The position numbers and the translations under genes were made by a program. From positions 124,001 to 188,000 of the forward strand of contig NZ_JBFEFH010000010.1 in assembly GCF_040717455.1 (NCBI RefSeq): 64,000 nucleotides of DNA. Reading direction: 5' to 3'. The DNA comes from Tautonia sp040717455. Lineage in GTDB: Bacteria; Planctomycetota; Planctomycetia; Isosphaerales; Isosphaeraceae. The notes beneath the pieces are model-generated. The model did no database searches. It had not been told where the DNA came from and was given only the letters and a program-made list of their open reading frames with translations. Of this stretch, positions 1 to 8,081 are shown piece after piece (position 1 is the first letter of the stretch; each line of letters begins with the position of its first letter).

Positions 1-456
1 ATCATTCCCATCGGCCTTGCCGTCGACCACCGTCGGCACGGCGACGGCCTGCGCCTGCTCGATCGTGTTGTTCGGCTCCTGCTCGGCCACCTGCGGCAAC
101 TGGCCGACCGAGATCAGGAACGGGTTCGAGATGCCGTCGTCCGTCCGGACCCGGACCGGATAGGCCCCCACCGGCGTGTCGGCCGGCACGGTCAGGCGGA
201 GCCGCCAGTTGGCCGCGTCGGACGCCTGCCCCTCGGGGGCGGCCACCACCTCGGCCTCGAACGGCGCGACCAGCCGGGGATTCCCTTGCAGGTTCCCCCC
301 CGCGATCGTCACCAGGCCGGCGACCCCGCGCTGCAATCCCGCGGGGACGATGTCGGTGATCGACGGCGCATCGGCCGAGGCCGGGGTCGTCGCCATCCCG
401 ATTGCAAGGGCCGCCGCCAGCATCGGCGGGGCGAGGGCCATCGAGGGGCGGATCAT
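1..456 (-). CDS. Secreted protein with N-terminal signal peptide, PPC-like region beginning (partial)
   Basis: The frame starts at ATG 454-456, behind a strong AGGAGG ribosome site, and runs off the left edge, so only about 152 residues are visible. Residues 1-29 form a Sec signal peptide (MIRPSMALAPPMLAAALAIG..., ending TTPASADA). The next ~90 residues look like an IPT/TIG-type immunoglobulin fold (SITDIVPAGLQRGV... VTIAGGN). At the edge the motif EQEPNNTIEQAQAV begins, which is the typical opening of bacterial pre-peptidase C-terminal (PPC) domains in planctomycete exported proteins. The role is unknown; an extracytoplasmic, possibly surface or protease-associated protein is inferred. The longer overlapping minus-strand frame reaching 670 is a shadow: it is arginine/glycine-rich and lacks this signal peptide. 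Confidence 0.8.
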   Translation of the reverse strand, partial: MIRPSMALAPPMLAAALAIGMATTPASADAPSITDIVPAGLQRGVAGLVTIAGGNLQGNPRLVAPFEAEVVAAPEGQASDAANWRLRLTVPADTPVGAYPVRVRTDDGISNPFLISVGQLPQVAEQEPNNTIEQAQAVAVPTVVDGKADGND

Positions 457-906
457 GGCGGGCCTCCTTGGGAGATCGTCGCGGGGCGTGAGTCGGGCGA
501 GGCAGGTCGAAATCGCATCGGCGGGAGCGTCCCGATCGCCGCCTCCTTCGGCCGTCCGCGATCGATCCGCTGGGACTGACCACCGTCTCACGGTGTTCAA
601 TCCTTGTCAAGCGTGCAGACGACCCTCGCCCCGAGGGATCTCCTCCCGATGGGCCGATGCCCCTCGACACGCCCCGTCCCCTGCGAACTCCACCGCGTCC
701 GCCCCCTGCGTCCTGCCGGAGAACTCGTGTTGTGGCTTTTTCCCAACAAGACTAAAGTGCCCTGCCTCCCGCCCCCGGGTCGCCCGGCCTCGATTCCGAG
801 GCCGTCCGCGGCCCGACCGGTTCGAGCTTTGAGGAACCGGGCCACGGTCGCCCCCTTTGTTTTTCCCTGTGGCGGCATGCGTCGTTCGAAGGTCTGGAGC
901 GAACTC
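457..906. other. Divergent intergenic region
   Basis: 450 bases between two divergent genes for exported proteins. No convincing gene lies here. The only structured signal I see is a sigma70-like promoter candidate at 730-758 facing the SurA-like lipoprotein. The sequence 595-760 is less GC-rich than its surroundings, as expected for a control region. Confidence 0.5.
730..758 (+). promoter_or_regulatory. Candidate sigma70-like promoter of the SurA-like lipoprotein gene
   Basis: TTGTGG (730-735), a 17-base spacer containing a T-rich run, then TAAAGT (753-758), about 150 bases before the ATG at 907. The match is to generic bacterial consensus only. Confidence 0.3.
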
Positions 907-2187
907 ATGCGTGTTTGGCCCTTGATCGCCGCGCTCTCTCTGGCTGCAACCGGGTGCGCGGGACTCGATCTGTCCGGGTTCGACGACGAACACCTGGCCC
1001 GCCTCGCCGAGAACTCCGCGGGGCGTGCCCCCGCCTCTCATCCCATCGGGCAAGCCGCCCCGGACCCGACACCCCAGCCCGCCGGATCCGCCGACCCGGT
1101 CGAGCCCTCCCCCCGGCTCTTCTCCCCGCTGCCGCCCCCCGAGCCGGTCGCGCCGCTGCCGCCCCCCGAGCCCCCTCGCCCCATCGAGCCGGCGACGCCC
1201 GCCGGGCCTTCTCCCCTCATCGAAGTGCCCAGGCCCGCCGCCAATCCCCGGCCGATCGCTCCCCCCAGGCCGACCGAACCTGCCGAGCCGATCCCGTCTC
1301 CCGAACCGGCCGAGCCGATCCCGTCTCCCGGGCCGGCCGAGCCGATCCCGTCTCCCGAACCGGCCGAGCCGATCCCGTCTCCCGAGCCGGCCGCACCGAT
1401 CGCGCCTCCCGGGCCGGCCGACACCGACCAGGCCGCGACCCCGGCCGGACCGCTCGAACCCCGTCCGGCCGAGGAACCGCCGGCCGATCCCGAGCCGGCC
1501 GATCCCGAGCCGGCCGATCCCGCTCCCCAGCCCCCGGCCACAATCCTCGCCTCACAGGCGACCCCCATCGCCCCCGCCGAGCCGCGCGAGCTGGCCCTCT
1601 TCGATCAGGTCGCCGGCGAGGTGGAAGCCATCGCCCGGGCCGACGCCCCCACGCCCCTCGCCCCCCCCGAGCCGGCCGAGCCGCAAGGGACGGTCATCGC
1701 CACCGTCGGCCCGCACGCGATCACCCTCCCCGAGCTGACCGAGGCCATCAAGGACCGGATCGCCCGCCTCCCCGGCCGCAAGCGGCCGACCCGCCGCCTG
1801 GTCATCAGCATGGTCCAGGCGGAGATGGAGGCGCGCATCCTCGAATCACTCGTCCTGCAGCAGGCCCGCGTCCTCCTCGACGCGCCGGGCGAGCTGGACG
1901 ACCTCCGCGACGCGATCGCCCGCCAGTGGTCGACCGCCGAGCTGCCCCGCATCCTCGACCGCGAAGGCTTCCCCAGTGCCGAGGCCTTCGACGCCCGCCT
2001 GCGGGGCGAGGGCCAGTGCCTCGACGACCTCCGGTCCGCCTACACCACCCGCACCCTCGCCCGCGAACTGATGCGCCGCGAGGGCCGGACCGACCCGAAC
2101 ATCGACGCCTACCTCAACGACCTGCGCTCGCGGTTCCCGATCCAGTCCGACCTGGCCCAGGCCCGCCGGGCGCTGGCCCGCAACTGA
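907..2187 (+). CDS. Proline-rich SurA-like lipoprotein (peptidylprolyl isomerase N-domain)
   Basis: 426 residues. ATG 907 is chosen because it gives a clean lipoprotein signal (MRVWPLIAALSLAATGC, lipobox Cys17) behind GGAG; upstream in-frame starts give no signal. Residues ~20-260 are a low-complexity Pro/Glu/Ala linker with five tandem 9-residue units (AEPIPSPEP type). Residues ~260-426 carry a SurA_N-like helical chaperone segment: GTVIATVGPHAITLPELTEA, then long helices. No parvulin catalytic domain follows, so a chaperone or scaffold role rather than isomerase activity is likely (inference). The protein is probably anchored in a membrane and reaches across the periplasm through the Pro-rich arm. 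An ABC exporter pair follows 70 bases downstream on the same strand. Confidence 0.8.
   Translation: MRVWPLIAALSLAATGCAGLDLSGFDDEHLARLAENSAGRAPASHPIGQAAPDPTPQPAGSADPVEPSPRLFSPLPPPEPVAPLPPPEPPRPIEPATPAGPSPLIEVPRPAANPRPIAPPRPTEPAEPIPSPEPAEPIPSPGPAEPIPSPEPAEPIPSPEPAAPIAPPGPADTDQAATPAGPLEPRPAEEPPADPEPADPEPADPAPQPPATILASQATPIAPAEPRELALFDQVAGEVEAIARADAPTPLAPPEPAEPQGTVIATVGPHAITLPELTEAIKDRIARLPGRKRPTRRLVISMVQAEMEARILESLVLQQARVLLDAPGELDDLRDAIARQWSTAELPRILDREGFPSAEAFDARLRGEGQCLDDLRSAYTTRTLARELMRREGRTDPNIDAYLNDLRSRFPIQSDLAQARRALARN
1282..1416 (+). repeat. 27-bp tandem repeat, five units, in frame
   Basis: Five consecutive 27-base units encode A-E-P-I-P-S-P-E-P variants. Units differ only at the Glu/Gly codon, and the last unit is diverged (AAPIAPPGP). 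A second short array of a 15-base unit (ADPEP) follows at 1483-1527. Both keep the reading frame, so repeat number can change arm length without breaking the gene. Confidence 0.9.
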
Positions 2188-2257
2188 CGCCCTCCCCTGG
2201 TATTCTCCCCAGGCTCGACTCTCTCCGATCGCCCTTGCCCGAGGAACGGATTCCACG

Positions 2258-3346
2258 ATGGCAGGATCGACCGCCGGCCCCGCCCCCGACCTGAGCGACA
2301 TCCTCCGCCGACGGCCCAGCGGCCCGTCGCGGCGGCCGGCCCCGGCCCCCTCCCCGTCGGCCCTCGCCGACCCCCGCCCGCCCTCCCCGCCGCCGCGCCG
2401 AGCCGCCCGGCCGGTCCTCGAAGCCTGCGACCTCATCAAGCGCTTCGGCCCGATCACGGCCGTCGACGGCGTCTCCTTCCACGTCGATCGGGGCGAGGCC
2501 GTCGCCCTGCTCGGCCCCAACGGCGCGGGCAAGACGACCACCATCTCCATGATCTCCGGCCTGCTCCGCCCCGACGAGGGCTGCGTCCGCTTCAACGGCC
2601 AGCCGATCCGGGGCGAGACCGACCCGATCAAGCGCACCCTCGGCCTCGTCCCCCAGGAACTGGCCCTGGTCGAGGAACTCTCGGCCCGCGAGAACCTCCG
2701 CTTCTTCGGGGCGCTCCAGGGGCTCGGCGGCACGCGGCTCCGGCAGGCGATGGCCGACGGCCTCGAACTGGTCGGCCTGGCCGATCGGGCCGGCTCCCTC
2801 GTGCGGACCTACAGCGGCGGCATGAAGCGGCGGCTCAACCTGGCCGTCGCCCTCCTGCACGACCCCCAGGTCATCCTCCTCGACGAGCCGACCGTCGGCG
2901 TCGACCCCCAGAGCCGCAACGCCATCTTCGAGGGGCTGGAACGGCTCAAGGCCCGGGGGAAGGCCCTCATCTATACAACGCACTACATGGAGGAGGCCGA
3001 GCGGCTCTGCGACCGCATCGTCATCGTCGACCGCGGCCGGGTGATCGCCGACGGCCGGGTCAAGGACCTCTCCGCCCTGCTCGACCGCCACGCCCGGCTC
3101 CGCATCGAGCTGAGCAACCCCGGCCCGGGCGACTGGCTCGACCGCCTCGCCGACCTCCCCGGCGTCGTCCAGGCCCGGCTGGAAGACCACGAGCTGATCC
3201 TTGATGTGAACGACCTGAAGATCTCCGCCGCGATCCTGCAAACCCTCGACGCCCTCGGCCTGGTCGTGACCCACCTCGAAAGCGACCGGGCCGACCTCTC
3301 GACCATCTTCCTCAGCCTGACCGGGAGGGCGCTGCGCGACTCATGA
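2258..3346 (+). CDS. ABC transporter ATP-binding protein
   Basis: 362 residues. The protein energises an ABC-2 type exporter with the permease that overlaps its 3' end. Residues 1-50 are a Pro/Ala/Arg-rich N-terminal extension not usual for the family. The ATPase follows: Walker A GPNGAGKT at 86-93, Q-loop near VPQE (~131-134), signature YSGGM at 185-189, Walker B VILLDE at 205-210, and an H-loop (TTHYMEEAERLCD). The C-terminal ~90 residues are the regulatory tail seen in ABC-2 (DrrA/NatA-like) ATPases. ATG 2258 has a GAGGAAC site upstream. Substrate is not predictable; drug, lipid or polysaccharide export are all possible. Confidence 0.93.
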   Translation: MAGSTAGPAPDLSDILRRRPSGPSRRPAPAPSPSALADPRPPSPPPRRAARPVLEACDLIKRFGPITAVDGVSFHVDRGEAVALLGPNGAGKTTTISMISGLLRPDEGCVRFNGQPIRGETDPIKRTLGLVPQELALVEELSARENLRFFGALQGLGGTRLRQAMADGLELVGLADRAGSLVRTYSGGMKRRLNLAVALLHDPQVILLDEPTVGVDPQSRNAIFEGLERLKARGKALIYTTHYMEEAERLCDRIVIVDRGRVIADGRVKDLSALLDRHARLRIELSNPGPGDWLDRLADLPGVVQARLEDHELILDVNDLKISAAILQTLDALGLVVTHLESDRADLSTIFLSLTGRALRDS

Positions 3347-4731
3347 ACGCCCGACCGCTCCTGGCCCTGGTCGTGAAGGATCTCCGCGTCTTCGCGGCCG
3401 ACCGCTACGCCCTGACCCTCTCGTTCGTCGCCCCGATCGCCCTGGCCAGCTTCATGGCCCTCATCTTCGGCGGCGCCGGCTCCTCGCCGCAGAGCAAGAT
3501 CGCCATCCGGGTGACCGACGAGGACGACTCCCCCATCTCCCGCCGGATCGTCCTCGGCGCCCAGGACGACCCGGCCCTCGACGCCATCGAGAGCCCCCTC
3601 GACGCCTCCCGCGAGGCCGTCCGCAAGGGGGACGCGGCCCTCTCGGTCGTCATCCCCAGGGGCTTCGGCGAGGCCTCGGCCGACGCCCTCTACGGCGACG
3701 CCGCCCCCCCGGCGCTCGTCTTCCTGCACGACCCGATGAGCCAGTCCGAGATCAACCTCGCCCGCGGCCTCCTCACGCGCGTCGTCCTCGAAGCCGTCAC
3801 CGCCGAGGCCATGCCCGACGGCGGCAATGACGACCTGCTCGATCTCCTCGACGACGAACTGATCGCATCGGACGCCCCCGCGACCGACGAGGCCCTCGAA
3901 CGCGCCGAGTTCCTCTCCCTCTTCCCCGGCCAGGACGATTGGTGGCAATCCCCCGACCCCGAGGCCGAGGCCGCCCGCCTCGAACTGGTCGACGCCTTCC
4001 CCGCGCTGGCCGATTGGTTCGAATCCGAGCCGGTCGCGTTCGAGCCGGTCGAGGAGTCTCGCCAGGGATTGACCCTCCCCTTCAAGACCGAGGAGACGTC
4101 GATCGCCCCCCGAGGCGCCGCCGGCGAGCAGGCGGCCCTGGCCGCCCATGCGTTCGCGGGCATGGTCGTGCAGTTCGTCCTCTTCTCGGCCGTCGAGTGG
4201 GGCGTCGTCCTGCTCCAGGAACGCCGGCGTGGCATGTGGAAACGCCTGCGGGCGGCCCCGATCTCCCGATCGACCTTGATGCTGAGCAAGGTGCTCAGTT
4301 GTGCCATCGTCTCGCTCGTCATCACCCTGGTCGTCTTCACCGCCGGGGCCTTGCTGTTCGGCTACCGCCTGGAAGGGGACGTGCTCGGCTTCGTCGCCCT
4401 GGCGGTGGCCTTCGCGGTCATGGCCTCGGCCTTCGGCCTGACGGTCGCCACGCTCGGCCGGTCGCCCCAGGGGGCACGCTCGGTCGCCTTGCTCGGCGTC
4501 CTGGTGATGGTCATGCTCGGCGGCTGCTGGATCCCGAGCTTCCTCTTCCCGGAGTGGATCCAGGCGTTCACCCCCGCCATCCCGACCCGATGGGCCATCG
4601 ACGGCTTCGACGGCGTCTTCACCCGCGGCTTCTCCTTCGGCGAGACCCTCCCGATGATCTCCGCGCTCGGCTTCTTCGGCCTCGGCTTCGCCGGCTGGGC
4701 CCTGCTCGCCTTCCGCTGGAACGAGCCGTGA
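3343..4731 (+). CDS. ABC-2 type transporter permease
   Basis: 462 residues, starting at an ATGA overlap with the ATPase gene, so the two are translationally coupled. One membrane helix near residues 25-45 is followed by a large extracytoplasmic region (~45-265), acidic and proline/aspartate rich. Then come about five C-terminal helices with the ABC-2 motif region (ERRRGMWKRLRAAPISRSTLML... ). This one-plus-five layout is that of ABC2_membrane_3 permeases. The large soluble loop suggests a substrate-capturing or periplasmic docking role. The gene ends before a 456-base intergenic region with a dispersed repeat. Confidence 0.9.
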   Translation: MNARPLLALVVKDLRVFAADRYALTLSFVAPIALASFMALIFGGAGSSPQSKIAIRVTDEDDSPISRRIVLGAQDDPALDAIESPLDASREAVRKGDAALSVVIPRGFGEASADALYGDAAPPALVFLHDPMSQSEINLARGLLTRVVLEAVTAEAMPDGGNDDLLDLLDDELIASDAPATDEALERAEFLSLFPGQDDWWQSPDPEAEAARLELVDAFPALADWFESEPVAFEPVEESRQGLTLPFKTEETSIAPRGAAGEQAALAAHAFAGMVVQFVLFSAVEWGVVLLQERRRGMWKRLRAAPISRSTLMLSKVLSCAIVSLVITLVVFTAGALLFGYRLEGDVLGFVALAVAFAVMASAFGLTVATLGRSPQGARSVALLGVLVMVMLGGCWIPSFLFPEWIQAFTPAIPTRWAIDGFDGVFTRGFSFGETLPMISALGFFGLGFAGWALLAFRWNEP

Positions 4732-5187
4732 CCGCGTTCCCTCCCCCTCCGCCCGTCACCATCCGACCGAGGTCGATTCCCGGCCGCATGTCGAGGTCGT
4801 CGTCCCCCCGAACGGCCTCCTTCCACCCTCGCCCGGTCGAGGGCCGACCTTCCGTCCCCCTCGCCCCGCTCGCGGGGAGAGGGCCGGGGTGAGGGGTCCC
4901 CGGCCGGATCACAATGCCTGGCCGACGCGGGAAACCGCTCTATCCGAACCGGATCAACTGTGGTAGAGATGCCCCTTCATCTCGCGGGTGGCGCCCGTCG
5001 GCCGCCTTCCGGCCGACACTGTGAACTGACGAACACATCTCGATCCGCCCCGGACTCGCCCCCGTTCCCCATCCTTTGGGACGCGGCAGAGCCGGCCGCG
5101 ATCGTTCCCCGAATCGACCGGCCCGAACCGACCGCCCCCGGTCGCCCCGGGCCGACGCCTCGCACCCCCTCAAAGGAGGCCCGAGCG
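4732..5187. other. Intergenic region with one dispersed palindromic repeat
   Basis: 456 bases without a supported gene. It holds one copy of the CCCTC/GGGGAGAGGG repeat (4854-4903). The rest shows no clear hairpin or promoter beyond a weak GGTAGAGAT near 4960. Confidence 0.5.
4854..4903. repeat. Dispersed palindromic repeat, copy R1
   Basis: Contains CCCTCGCCCCGC, then GCGGGGAGAGGG, then GCCGGGGTGAGGGG and TCCCCGG. The first two parts pair as a GC hairpin. The same block recurs at 27288-27337 with the TCCCCGGC tail, and in variant form at four other intergenic sites in the window. Confidence 0.8.
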
Positions 5188-5922
5188 ATGGACCGCCGCC
5201 GACGCCGCTTCGTCCCCGGTTCCGAGGGCCTGGAACGCCGCCAGTTGCTCAGCACGGTCGAGGTGGTCAACGCCGCCGCGCCGGTCGTCTCGACCGCCGA
5301 GGCCGGCCAGGCCGCCAACCGCCCCCAGGGCCCCCGCGCCCGGGCCGAGGCGCAGGCCCTCGCCCAGGAGCAGGCGATGCAGGAATCGCGCGAGGAGGTG
5401 ATCCAGATGCGCCTGCAACGCATCGAACGCCTGCCGAACTTCCTGCAATTGCTCGACCCGAACCGCGAGCTGCCCACCGAGGCCATCGCCGCGATCCAGG
5501 TCGAGCTGGTCGGCCTCGTCGGGCAGCTCCGCCCCCCCGCCGAGCCGATCGCCGAGGGGTTCATCGACCAGCTCCGCAACGCGATCGCGCAAAGCTCGGT
5601 CAAGCCGGAGACGGTCGCGTCGATGAACTACGCCACCAACCGCCTGCTCGCCTCGGCCGGCGCGTCGGAGCGGACGATCACCGTCATCACCGACGGCCTG
5701 ACCGCCCTGGCCCGGTCGGCCTCCGGCTCGAACCGCCCGGTCCCGGTCATGACCAACGACTATGCCCTGGTCGTCCAGACGGCCATGGGGGTCGGCCGGC
5801 CGATCTCGCGGGCCGAGCTGCTCGGGCTGCAATCGCCGCTCGCGCCGGGTGTCCCACAGTCGGCCGCGCTCCGGCCGTCCGGCCCCCCCATCGGCGGGGC
5901 CGCCGGCAACAGCCTGATCTGA
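5188..5922 (+). CDS. LEPR-XLL-like planctomycete exported protein
   Basis: 244 residues. ATG 5188 follows AAAGGAGG. The N-terminus MDRRRRRFVPGSEGLERRQLLS resembles the Arg-rich LEPR-XLL-type leader (LExRxLLS) that planctomycete surface or secreted proteins carry. Residues ~40-80 are Gln/Glu/Arg-rich and probably helical (EQAMQESREEVIQMRLQRIE). The rest is mostly helical with conserved-looking stretches PNFLQLLDPNRELPTEAIAA and YATNRLLASAGAS. No catalytic motif is visible. Function is unknown; a small structural or matrix component is a guess from the leader. It stands alone between two intergenic regions. Confidence 0.75.
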   Translation: MDRRRRRFVPGSEGLERRQLLSTVEVVNAAAPVVSTAEAGQAANRPQGPRARAEAQALAQEQAMQESREEVIQMRLQRIERLPNFLQLLDPNRELPTEAIAAIQVELVGLVGQLRPPAEPIAEGFIDQLRNAIAQSSVKPETVASMNYATNRLLASAGASERTITVITDGLTALARSASGSNRPVPVMTNDYALVVQTAMGVGRPISRAELLGLQSPLAPGVPQSAALRPSGPPIGGAAGNSLI

Positions 5923-6012
5923 CCGGGCCGGGACGCCCCCCCGGGGGGCGTGCCCCTCGCCTTCGGCACAGCGATTGCTCACTTGCTCTCTCCAGTGGTT
6001 CACAGTCGGATT

Positions 6013-6031
6013 AGAGAGAGAGAGAGAGAGA
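6013..6031 (+). repeat. (AG)9 microsatellite
   Basis: Nineteen bases of alternating A and G, lying 63 bases before the start of the small lipoprotein gene. In a GC-rich genome such a dinucleotide tract is unusual. Its position would allow slippage to change promoter or leader spacing. Confidence 0.85.
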
Positions 6032-6093
6032 CAGGACCGGCGATCGGGCCGCTCGCCCCGAGCGGCCCGAGGCCATCCTCAAAGGAGAGCAGC

Positions 6094-6441
6094 ATGTTCA
6101 TTCGATCGAAATTCGCGCCCCTGGCCGCCTTCTCCGCCCTCATCCCCCTGGTGATCGCCGGTTGCGAGGGCTCCGACGCCGAACGCGCCGTCGAGAACGT
6201 CGCCGGCGTCGAGGAAGGGTCCGCCACCCGCACGGCCGACATCGACGAGAAGACCTACAAGGTCGAGGAAGTCAAGCGCATCCGAGATGCCGAGACCGGC
6301 GAGCTCGTGGGCGAGGAAGTCAGCACCACCGACGTCACCGTCCAGGAAGAGGTCACGGTGCGTCGCGAGGTCGAGGTCGACGAAGGGGCGACCAGCACCG
6401 AGACCGAGGGCTACGTGCCCGACGCCCTGAGCGACCAGTAA
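6094..6441 (+). CDS. Small acidic lipoprotein, hypothetical
   Basis: 115 residues. ATG 6094 follows AAAGGAGAG. Residues 1-24 are a lipoprotein signal (lipobox LVIAGC, Cys24). The mature part is strongly acidic with many Glu/Val repeats (TYKVEEVKRIRDAETGELVG, then TTDVTVQEEVTVRREVEVDE), suggesting a beta-rich or extended envelope protein. I recognise no family. It has its own region upstream with an (AG)9 tract, and a 237-base gap separates it from the acyltransferase, so it is probably a single-gene unit. Confidence 0.75.
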   Translation: MFIRSKFAPLAAFSALIPLVIAGCEGSDAERAVENVAGVEEGSATRTADIDEKTYKVEEVKRIRDAETGELVGEEVSTTDVTVQEEVTVRREVEVDEGATSTETEGYVPDALSDQ

Positions 6442-6678
6442 TCACTCACCCCCGAAGGGGCATGGCGGGCCGCCCTCGCTCCGCGTGTTCGGGCCCGCCC
6501 CCCCTTTCCCGCCTTCAATCGGTCCCCGGGCAAGACCTCCCGCCCCGATCGACGCGCCGAGGCCTCGCGCCCCCGCTCGCCGCCTCGACCGCGACGACAC
6601 CCGGTTCCCCGGCCTCCGAAAATCCGATAGGCTCGCAATCGGTCCCGCACCGCCCACGACCGGCCGGAAGGAGACGCG

Positions 6679-8043
6679 ATGGCGATGCCGAGCAGCCCCG
6701 ACCGCCAGGGGCCTCGCCCCCGGGAGGCGACCCCTCCCGGCTCCGAGGCCGGCTGGGCCGCCCGACGCGTCTACTTCCCCGAGTTGGATGGCCTCCGGGC
6801 GCTGGCCATCGCCCTCGTCTACGTCTTCCACGACCGCAGCCTCGACCTGCTCGGGCTGATCGCGCGGACCGTCGGCCTGATCGTCTCGATCACGCTGGAT
6901 CTCCCGCTGCAATGGCTCGGCCTGGGCTCGGTCGGCTTCCGCGTCCCGTCGCTCGTCGGCACCCTGCGCGACAACGGCTGGATCGGCGTCCAGCTCTTCT
7001 TCGTGCTCAGCGGATACCTCATCGCCACCCTCCTGCTCCGCGAGCAAGAGCGCCACGGCCGGGTCGATCTCCGCGCCTTCTGGATCCGCCGCATCCTCCG
7101 GATCTGGCCCCTGTATTACCTGCTCGTCCTCATCTGCTGGGGCCTGATGCCCCTGGTCCGGACCTGGGTCGGGCTCGGCCCCCGCATGTGGAGCCCCGAG
7201 GCCCTGGCGCAGCTCCCCTCCTTCCTGCTCTTCCTGGGCAACTGGTCGATGGGGTTCCAGGGTCCGGTGCCGGCGGATTCGGCCGGGGTCCTCTGGAGCA
7301 TCTGCGTCGAGGAGCAATTCTACCTGGTCGTCCCCCTGCTGATCGCCTGGCTCGGGCCGAGGAGCCGCGGGCTGACGGTGCTCGGGCTGATGCTCGCGGC
7401 CATCGTCGCCCGATACGCCCTGGCCACGTCGGAGGCCAATCCCCTCCTGCTCCGCTTCAACACCATTGTTCATCTCGATACGCTGCTCGCCGGGGTCGCG
7501 CTCGCCCTCGTCTCGCACCGCCTCCCGCACCTCGGCCGGGCCGGGCCCTGGATCGGACGCGCCGTGGTGGTGCTCGGCGTCGTCGTCCTGCTGACGGTCC
7601 CCCTGGCCCGGGGAGGCCCCCGGAGCCAGGCGTTGGATTACATTTTGATCTGGGCCTGGGCCGTCGCGCTGGTCGCCTGGGCCGCCTCGGCCCGCGACCC
7701 CTGGACGGCCATCCTGCGCCGGCCGACGCTCGTCCGGCTCGGCAGGATCAGCTTCGGACTCTACCTGTTCCACGAGATCGCGCTGGGGATCGCCGGATGG
7801 CTCGGGTTCGCCCTGAGATCGGTCCCCGACGTCGGCGCCCTGATGGCCCTGGCCGCCCCGGCCCTGACCGTCGGCCTTGCCACCCTCTCCTATTACGCCC
7901 TCGAACGCCCCTTCCTCCGCCTGAAAGACCGCTGGACCCGCGTCCCCTCCCGGCCGATCGACCCGCCGAAACCGCCACACCCGACACGCACCCCGGGAGA
8001 CGACACGGAAACGGGAGAAACCCCGCGTCTCCCGGACAACTGA
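6679..8043 (+). CDS. Acyltransferase 3 family membrane protein (OafA/YrhL type)
   Basis: 454 residues. The family O-acylates carbohydrates of the cell surface or secreted molecules, using a membrane-embedded acyl transfer channel. The start ATG 6679 follows GGAAGGAG. The N-terminal signature FPELDGLRALAIALVYVFHD (residues ~34-53, with the catalytic-type His) is typical, as are GWIGVQLFFVLSGYLI and RRILRIWPLYYLL. About ten membrane helices are visible. A hydrophilic Pro-rich tail closes the protein. It converges on the molybdoenzyme gene with 38 bases between stops. The acceptor is unknown. Confidence 0.92.
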   Translation: MAMPSSPDRQGPRPREATPPGSEAGWAARRVYFPELDGLRALAIALVYVFHDRSLDLLGLIARTVGLIVSITLDLPLQWLGLGSVGFRVPSLVGTLRDNGWIGVQLFFVLSGYLIATLLLREQERHGRVDLRAFWIRRILRIWPLYYLLVLICWGLMPLVRTWVGLGPRMWSPEALAQLPSFLLFLGNWSMGFQGPVPADSAGVLWSICVEEQFYLVVPLLIAWLGPRSRGLTVLGLMLAAIVARYALATSEANPLLLRFNTIVHLDTLLAGVALALVSHRLPHLGRAGPWIGRAVVVLGVVVLLTVPLARGGPRSQALDYILIWAWAVALVAWAASARDPWTAILRRPTLVRLGRISFGLYLFHEIALGIAGWLGFALRSVPDVGALMALAAPALTVGLATLSYYALERPFLRLKDRWTRVPSRPIDPPKPPHPTRTPGDDTETGETPRLPDN

Positions 8044-8081
8044 ATCTTCACCGGGTTTTCAAAGAGCGACCTTTTGATCCG

